Below are positions 59,077-64,000 of a stretch of DNA of 64,000 nt, in pieces. The stretch is from Streptomyces mirabilis (GTDB taxonomy: Bacteria > Actinomycetota > Actinomycetes > Streptomycetales > Streptomycetaceae), in contig NZ_CP074102.1 in NCBI RefSeq assembly GCF_018310535.1, positions 8,494,001-8,558,000 on the forward strand, written 5' to 3'. The position numbers and the translations under genes were made by a program. Positions within the stretch are counted from its first letter, which is position 1, and each line of letters opens with the position of its first letter. The notes under the pieces were generated by a model, which made no database searches, was not told the DNA's origin, and saw nothing but the letters and a program-made list of their open reading frames with translations.

Positions 59077-61821
59077 TCACTTGGATTCGATGCCGACCGC
59101 CGGGACGGTCGTCTCCGGCGTGTTCCATCCCGAGACCCGTACTCGGGGCGCCGAACCGTGCAGATCGGCCGTCCGGTAGGTGGCGGTGAGCGTCGCCGAC
59201 TCGCCGGGCCACAGGCTGACCTGGTTGTCGGACCACTGAACGGGCAGGACGGGCTTCCCGGCCGAGTCCACGAGGTGCACGTCGGTCAGCAGCGACGGCG
59301 TCCGCCCCGTCCCGGTGTTCCGCAGCGTGACCGTCGTCCTGGAGGCGCCGTCCGCGCCGGCCGAGGTCGAAGCCGTCGCCGAAACCGGCACCTGTGCCAT
59401 GGAGCTGAGCCCCTTGAGGTCCGCGTAGCTCGTCGTCGGCGTGTAGTACCAGTCGGTCTTGGCCCAGTCGAGGGTGTCGGACCTGGTGGACAGCCAGTAG
59501 ACGTTGCGGCTGACCTCCTTGCCCTCGGCGTCGGTGAGGACGAGGCGTGCCAGGTAGGTCGTCGACAGGCCGCTCACGGAGGACGGCACGGTGAGGGGAG
59601 TGCTGTGGGCGCCGTCCCCGTCCACGTCCACCCCGGTCGCCGTCCTGTCGTACTTCTGCGTGCCGTCTGTGTTGAAGAGCGTGACCCGGGCCGTGAGGCC
59701 CGACGCGGAGGCGTGCCGGTTGTTCACGACGACGATCGAACGGGTGTCGTAGGAGTACTGGATGTGCAGCGGCTCGTTCGCCTTCCTGGCCCCGAAGTAG
59801 GCACCGCCCTGGTCGAGATAACGGTCCATCAACTGCCAGTGCAGCGAGGTCCATCCGCTGTTGAACATCCAGTAGACGACCCCGGTCGCGGGCTTGGCGG
59901 AGTCGGTGGCGTTGCGCCCGTACGCCTCGTACTGCGCGCGTACGTTCTCGTACTGGGCGAGCTGTGCCTTGCGTACGTAGTCGGTCAGGCCGCTCGGCGC
60001 TCCGTACCGTCCCGCGAGCGCGTCGTCGTACAGCTTGAGCGTGCCGAAGGTCGACGACGGTGAGCGGTGGTACTGCTTGGTGGCCGGGCTCTTCCACAGG
60101 GTGTCCAGCTCGGCGGGGGACATCATGCGGCGCAGGGTGTCGAGGGTGGGGATGTCGGGGCCCGCGCTGGTCTCGGAGTTGAAGCCGGTGGCGCCGCCCT
60201 CGCGCTTGGCGTACCAGTAGTTCGGCGGGATCCAGTCGTAGGGCCCGGTCATCTTCATGCCCGAACTGCCGCTGATCGGCGATGACTTGTCGGAAGCGGC
60301 GGCGACCACGGGGTTCGGCCAGTCGGCGGCGTCCAGCGCGTCGAGGTAGTTCTTCTCGATCGTCGCGTCCGGCGCGAAGTCGCTGCCGATGAGGAAGGAG
60401 ATGACGCTCGGGTGGTCGCGCAGCCGGGCGGCCTCGGCGGCCATCGACGCCTTGGCGACGGGATAGTCGGCCGCGGTCCACTTCTCGCCGGCCTCGCTGC
60501 CGTTGACGTTCCCCTCCCACTTGTCGCAGCACTCCCAGCCGGGCAGCGTGAGGATGCCGTACCGGTCGGCGAGGTCGAAGAACTCGTCCGGCTCGATGTG
60601 GCCTTCGAGGCGGATGGCGTTGAGGCCGAGGTCGAGCGCGTACTTCAGCCGGTCCTCGGCATACGTCCGGTCCCAGCGCAGGAACTCGTCCGGGGACCAG
60701 CCGCCGCCCTTGATGAGCAGCCTGCGGCCGTTGACGCTGTACTGCCGGGCGCCGTCGGAGTTGAGGGGCGCCTTCACCTCGCGGATGCCGAAGTTCTCGT
60801 GCGCGGTGTCCGAGGCCGTGCCGCCGACGGAGGCCGTCAGGTCGAGGCCGTACAGCGGCTGTCCGCCCATGCCCGCGGGCCACCACACCTTCGGCGCGCT
60901 CAGATGCAGGCCGGGGGTGTCGGTGGGGGAGAAGGTGACGGTCTTCGTCTCGTGTGCGGCGAGGGAAACGGTTTTGCTGAAGGAGGCGTCCGAGCCGATA
61001 CTGCCGGACACCGTCGCTGTGACGGCAGCGCTCGTCTCGTTGCGGGCCTGTGCCTTGACCGTCAGGTCCGCGGAGGCGAGCGAGGGGACGGCGAGCTCGG
61101 TGACGACGTGCGCGTCGCGCAGTGCGACCGGACCGCCCCGGCGGACGAGAACGTCACGCACGATGCCCATGTTCTGGTCGGGCGGAGGCTGGAGCCAGTC
61201 CAACCAGCCCATGGTCAGGTTCTTGGTGGGCTCGTTGGGCCGGATGCGGAAGGCGACCGTGTTCGTGCCCGATCGCACCAGCGAGGTGATGTCGATTTCG
61301 TGCCGCGTGTAGGCGCCCGCGACATCGGCGGCGGTGGCGACCTGCTCGCCGTTGACGTAGACGTCCGCCGCCGAGATCACCCCGCTGAAGTCCAGGTAGC
61401 TGCGCTCGGTGGTGTCGGTGACCGTGAAGTCCGAGCGGTACCACCAGGGGACCTGGAAGTCGGCCTTCGGGATCTTCCGCTGGTTGGTCGAGTAGAACGG
61501 GTCGGCGTACTTCCCGTCCGCGAGCAGCGCCGCGAGGACGGTGGAGCGGGAACCCGCGGGGTACCAGCCGCTCGTCGGATAGCCCGGGCTCGAGACGTCG
61601 GACGCCGCGTCCGTGACCTTGGCCGTCGACTGGATCGCGTACCCGGACAGCGCGGTGGTGCTGCCCGCGGTGGCGGGCACCGGGGTGGCGAGCGAGCGTG
61701 CCGCCGTGTCGGGCCCGGCGCTCCGGGGCTCGCCCCACGCGCTGGTCGAGAGGGTGCACAGGAGGCCCAGGGCGACGGCGGCCGTGGCGGAACGCCGTCT
61801 TGGGGCAGGGCGATGGAACAC
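59077..61821 (-). CDS. csxA: Secreted GH2 exo-beta-D-glucosaminidase
   Basis: 914 aa. Start is GTG at 61821 with AAGGAG six bases upstream; the frame open to 61875 lacks such support. Signal peptide (SATAAVALGLLCTLSTSAWG). GH2 sugar-binding, immunoglobulin-like and barrel domains follow. Acid/base D481 (GSDFAPD) and nucleophile E550 (FNSETSAGPD) match the residues described for CsxA. The enzyme releases glucosamine from chitosan oligosaccharides. It is shorter than the 1032-aa CsxA and lacks the C-terminal CBM35. Promoter and ROK-type operator are visible upstream (61925-61981). Confidence 0.9.
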   Translation of the reverse strand: MFHRPAPRRRSATAAVALGLLCTLSTSAWGEPRSAGPDTAARSLATPVPATAGSTTALSGYAIQSTAKVTDAASDVSSPGYPTSGWYPAGSRSTVLAALLADGKYADPFYSTNQRKIPKADFQVPWWYRSDFTVTDTTERSYLDFSGVISAADVYVNGEQVATAADVAGAYTRHEIDITSLVRSGTNTVAFRIRPNEPTKNLTMGWLDWLQPPPDQNMGIVRDVLVRRGGPVALRDAHVVTELAVPSLASADLTVKAQARNETSAAVTATVSGSIGSDASFSKTVSLAAHETKTVTFSPTDTPGLHLSAPKVWWPAGMGGQPLYGLDLTASVGGTASDTAHENFGIREVKAPLNSDGARQYSVNGRRLLIKGGGWSPDEFLRWDRTYAEDRLKYALDLGLNAIRLEGHIEPDEFFDLADRYGILTLPGWECCDKWEGNVNGSEAGEKWTAADYPVAKASMAAEAARLRDHPSVISFLIGSDFAPDATIEKNYLDALDAADWPNPVVAAASDKSSPISGSSGMKMTGPYDWIPPNYWYAKREGGATGFNSETSAGPDIPTLDTLRRMMSPAELDTLWKSPATKQYHRSPSSTFGTLKLYDDALAGRYGAPSGLTDYVRKAQLAQYENVRAQYEAYGRNATDSAKPATGVVYWMFNSGWTSLHWQLMDRYLDQGGAYFGARKANEPLHIQYSYDTRSIVVVNNRHASASGLTARVTLFNTDGTQKYDRTATGVDVDGDGAHSTPLTVPSSVSGLSTTYLARLVLTDAEGKEVSRNVYWLSTRSDTLDWAKTDWYYTPTTSYADLKGLSSMAQVPVSATASTSAGADGASRTTVTLRNTGTGRTPSLLTDVHLVDSAGKPVLPVQWSDNQVSLWPGESATLTATYRTADLHGSAPRVRVSGWNTPETTVPAVGIESK

Positions 61822-61924
61822 GGTGGTCTCCTTGGGGGTGGGGAGCATCCGCGCTACGAGACTGCATGTCGGCACTGCGAGACATGGGCGAGGCAGGGGC
61901 AGGAAGGCGCGAGCCAGGCCCGCA

Positions 61925-61945
61925 AGTTAGGAAACTTTACTAACT
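61925..61945. promoter_or_regulatory. ROK-type operator at the glucosaminidase transcription start
   Basis: Near-perfect 21-bp palindrome: arms AGTTAGGAAA and TTTACTAACT about a central C, nine of ten pairs matching. It covers about +1 to +21 of the predicted glucosaminidase transcript. A/T-rich repeats of this form are typical ROK repressor sites, as in the CsnR chitosan system of Streptomyces. Confidence 0.75.
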
Positions 61946-61952
61946 GGCGCAC

Positions 61953-61981
61953 AAGCTAGGCGGCCGAGCAATCGGTGTCAA
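61953..61981 (-). promoter_or_regulatory. Promoter of the glucosaminidase gene
   Basis: TTGACA (61981-61976) and TAGCTT (61958-61953) on the minus strand, spacer 17 bp: a strong housekeeping-type promoter. Predicted start of transcription near 61946, giving a leader of about 125 bases. Confidence 0.75.
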
Positions 61982-62003
61982 TCACCCAAGGCGAGTGCCC
62001 CGC

Positions 62004-63203
62004 TCAGGACGCCGAGCGTCGCTCGAACACCACGTCCCTCGCGGTCCCGAGGGCCGTCGCCACCGCGCCCAGCAGAACCGCGTCCTCGCCCAGCCGACTC
62101 GGCACGATCTTCGGACGCAGGGGCGTGAGCGTACGCAGGGTCTCGCGCACGGGCCGCAGCAGCAGGTCGATGCTGTGGCCCACGCCGCCGCCGAGCACCA
62201 CCAGATCGGGATCGAGCACCGCGGCGGCCGCGGCCACCGTATAGGCGATCCGCTCACCCTCCAGCCGTACCGCCCGCACCGCGGCCGGGTCTCCTTCGCG
62301 CGCCGCGTCGAACACGGCCTTGGCCGTGAGCTGGCCGGTCATACCGAACTGCCGCGCGGCCTCGACGACGGCCTCCCCCGACACCGCGTCCTCCAGCGTC
62401 TCCGGCTTCTGCCGCCCCGGCCACGGCAGGAACCCGATCTCCCCGGCCCCGCCGCGCGCCCCCGTGAACAGCCGCCCCTCGCTCACCACGCCCATGCCGA
62501 GACCGGTGCCGATCAGGATGTACGTGAACAGCCGGCTGCCCGCGGCGACGCCGTACGTGTACTCGCCGAGCGCCGCGAGGTTCGCGTCGTTGTGCACCTC
62601 CAGCGGGATGCCCAACTCCTCGCGCATCCGGTCGAACAGGCCCGCGCGGCCCCACCCGGGCAGATGCATCGCGTACCGCACCCGGCGCCGTTCCTCGTCG
62701 TACACGCCCGGCGTGCCCACCACCGCGTGCGCCACCTCGTGCGCTCCCACGCCGGAGTTGGCGACGACCTGGCGGGCGGTGGAAACGACGAGGTCGGCCA
62801 TGGCGCCCGAACTGCGCGCCCGATTGCGCACATCGGCGCGGGCGACCACACCGCCGTCCAGATCGGCGACCGCCACCCGCAGCCAGCTGCGCCCGATGTC
62901 GATGCCGAGCGCGTACCCGGCCGCGGGATCCGGCGCGTAGAGCACCGCCACCCGGCCGCGCTCGGGTGCGTGCGTGCCCGCCTCACGCACCAGCCCCGCC
63001 TCCTCCAGCGCCGCGAGCGCGCTGGAGACCGTCGGCTTCGACAGCCCCGTCTCCCGCGCGAGCTGAGCCCGCGAGGCGGCACCGCCCGTGCGCAGCCGGT
63101 CGAGCAGCAGCCGCTCATTGGTGCTGCGCAGCCGCTGCCGGTTCCAGGGCTGTTCGGGCTGCGCTATGGCGTCGCTGGCGGGCATCGCTCCATTCTCACG
63201 CAT
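62004..63203 (-). CDS. ROK-family transcriptional repressor
   Basis: 399 aa. N-terminal winged helix (STNERLLLDRLRTGG ... ASRAQLARETGLSKPTVSSALAALEEAGLV) fused to a ROK sugar-kinase-like domain (LGIDIGRSWLRVAVADL, HNDANLAALGEYTYG, GTGLGMGVV, GGAGEIG). The zinc-binding Cys/His set of catalytic ROK kinases is not evident, as expected for a regulator. ATG 63203 (GAGGG upstream) is used; ATG 63185 with GGAG is also good. It lies between its presumed targets, the glucosaminidase and the permease, and is probably their repressor with a glucosamine-type ligand. Confidence 0.9.
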   Translation of the reverse strand: MRENGAMPASDAIAQPEQPWNRQRLRSTNERLLLDRLRTGGAASRAQLARETGLSKPTVSSALAALEEAGLVREAGTHAPERGRVAVLYAPDPAAGYALGIDIGRSWLRVAVADLDGGVVARADVRNRARSSGAMADLVVSTARQVVANSGVGAHEVAHAVVGTPGVYDEERRRVRYAMHLPGWGRAGLFDRMREELGIPLEVHNDANLAALGEYTYGVAAGSRLFTYILIGTGLGMGVVSEGRLFTGARGGAGEIGFLPWPGRQKPETLEDAVSGEAVVEAARQFGMTGQLTAKAVFDAAREGDPAAVRAVRLEGERIAYTVAAAAAVLDPDLVVLGGGVGHSIDLLLRPVRETLRTLTPLRPKIVPSRLGEDAVLLGAVATALGTARDVVFERRSAS

Positions 63204-63216
63204 GCCTGACACCCTC

Positions 63217-63245
63217 TTGACGCATCTAGTAAGTCTCCTTAACTT
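63217..63245 (+). promoter_or_regulatory. Permease promoter overlapping a second ROK-like site
   Basis: TTGACG (63217-63222), 17-bp spacer, TAACTT (63240-63245). The bases 63224-63244, read on the minus strand, match the glucosaminidase operator at about 14 of 21 positions (AGTTA ... TTACTA). The site fills the spacer, so binding would exclude polymerase. Confidence 0.6.
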
Positions 63246-63318
63246 TATCGCCCAGTCAGCCTCGCCGGGCGAGCCAAAGGGGAGCCCACCTCCCCGCGTC
63301 CCGATATCAGGAGACCCC

Positions 63319-64000
63319 ATGTCCGGTAGCCCGCCACCCACCGGCGGTTTCGTCCGCCGCGTCGGCCTGTTCCAGGCCACCGCCATCAACATGAGCCAGA
63401 TGTGCGGCATCGGCCCGTTCGTGACGATCCCGCTGATGGTCGCCGCGTTCGGCGGCCCGCAGGCGATCATCGGCTTCGTCGCGGGCGCGATCCTGGCCCT
63501 CGCGGACGGCCTGATCTGGGCCGAGCTGGGCGCGTCCATGCCCGGCTCCGGCGGCAGTTACGTGTATCTCCGCCAGGCCTTCCAGTACCGCACCGGACGC
63601 CTCATGCCGTTCCTGTTCGTCTGGACGGCCATGCTCTTCATCCCCCTGATCATGTCCACCGGCGTGGTCGGCTTCGTCCAGTACCTCGGCTACCTGGCCC
63701 CCGACATGGGCAAGACGACGGGCGACCTCATCGGCCTGGCCGTCGTCGCCCTCGTGGTGCTGCTCCTGTGGCGCGGAATCGAACACATCGCCCGCATCAC
63801 GGCGGTCATGTGGGCGGTCATGATCACCTCGGTCCTCCTGGTGATCATCGCCGCGGCCACCGACTTCAGTGCCCACCTGGCCTTCACCTATCCGGCGCAC
63901 GCCTTCGAACTGACCAGCAGCCACTTCTGGATCGGCTTCGCCGCGGGCCTGACCATCGGCATCTACGACTACCTGGGCTACAACACCACCGCGTACATGG
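63319..64000 (+). CDS. APC-family amino acid permease, 3'-truncated by window edge
   Basis: The first 227 codons, open to the edge. Hydrophobic helices follow an N-terminal GLFQATAINMSQMCGIGPFVTIPL, with the consensus small-residue motif of APC transporters in helix 1. About six membrane helices are visible. ATG at 63319 with AGGAGA upstream. Together with the ROK repressor and the glucosaminidase it forms a likely regulon. Substrate unknown; the sequence does not look like a sugar transporter. Confidence 0.88.
   Translation, partial: MSGSPPPTGGFVRRVGLFQATAINMSQMCGIGPFVTIPLMVAAFGGPQAIIGFVAGAILALADGLIWAELGASMPGSGGSYVYLRQAFQYRTGRLMPFLFVWTAMLFIPLIMSTGVVGFVQYLGYLAPDMGKTTGDLIGLAVVALVVLLLWRGIEHIARITAVMWAVMITSVLLVIIAAATDFSAHLAFTYPAHAFELTSSHFWIGFAAGLTIGIYDYLGYNTTAYM

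Noticed and set aside
60412..61959. 515-codon plus-strand frame over the glucosaminidase
   Set aside because: Low-complexity shadow; the minus strand has the GH2 catalytic residues.

Overview
The window is about 70% GC with strong third-position GC bias. It carries gene families typical of Streptomyces: an LPXTG-type long chaplin, an NsdA-like TPR regulator, a DUF397 protein, an ABATE/CGNR regulator, a large LAL-type ATPase regulator, SpoIIE-type phosphatase, PLC and many secreted hydrolases. It reads as chromosomal DNA from a Streptomyces or close relative. I see no rRNA, tRNA or CRISPR array.

Region 1 (1-14200) is a CoA-thioester catabolic block. It has a nitronate monooxygenase (cut by the left edge), three acyl-CoA synthetases, a crotonase, a double OB-fold protein and two thiolase-fold proteins. 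The divergent FadD19-like/EchA19-like pair followed by OB-fold, Ltp4-like and Ltp3-like genes resembles the arrangement in the mycobacterial steroid side-chain region. A solo TnpB element (IS1341 type) sits between the monooxygenase and the first synthetase. A secreted penicillin-acylase-family enzyme is embedded on the opposite strand.

Region 2 (14200-25530) is regulatory and secretory: DUF397 orphan, CGNR regulator, LAL regulator with a 9 x 22-bp tandem repeat over its 3' end, a conserved small protein, a luciferase-like flavin oxidoreductase with twin operators, a giant S8 protease and a TrmB/LuxR fusion regulator.

Region 3 (25535-37660) has a secreted amidase, an APH-family kinase, the NsdA-like regulator, a PAS/SpoIIE phosphatase, a TetR regulator, a Tat-exported phospholipase C, a Gfo/Idh/MocA dehydrogenase and a BaeRF-family protein.

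Region 4 (37787-44253) concerns nitrogen: an APC antiporter with arginine deiminase, an FMN glutamate-synthase-like protein and AsnB.

Region 5 (44246-53232) mixes a DUF4232 protein, a TAP-type peptidase, the chaplin, GNAT acetyltransferases, and two classic divergent regulator-target pairs (aldo/keto reductase with TetR, MFS with MerR), each with a visible palindromic operator.

Region 6 (53472-64000) is carbohydrate use: a secreted GH27 alpha-galactosidase, a secreted poly-Gly-linker protein, a GH2 exo-beta-glucosaminidase, a ROK regulator and an amino-acid permease cut by the right edge. Related palindromes lie at the glucosaminidase promoter and at the permease promoter, which suggests one ROK-controlled amino-sugar circuit.
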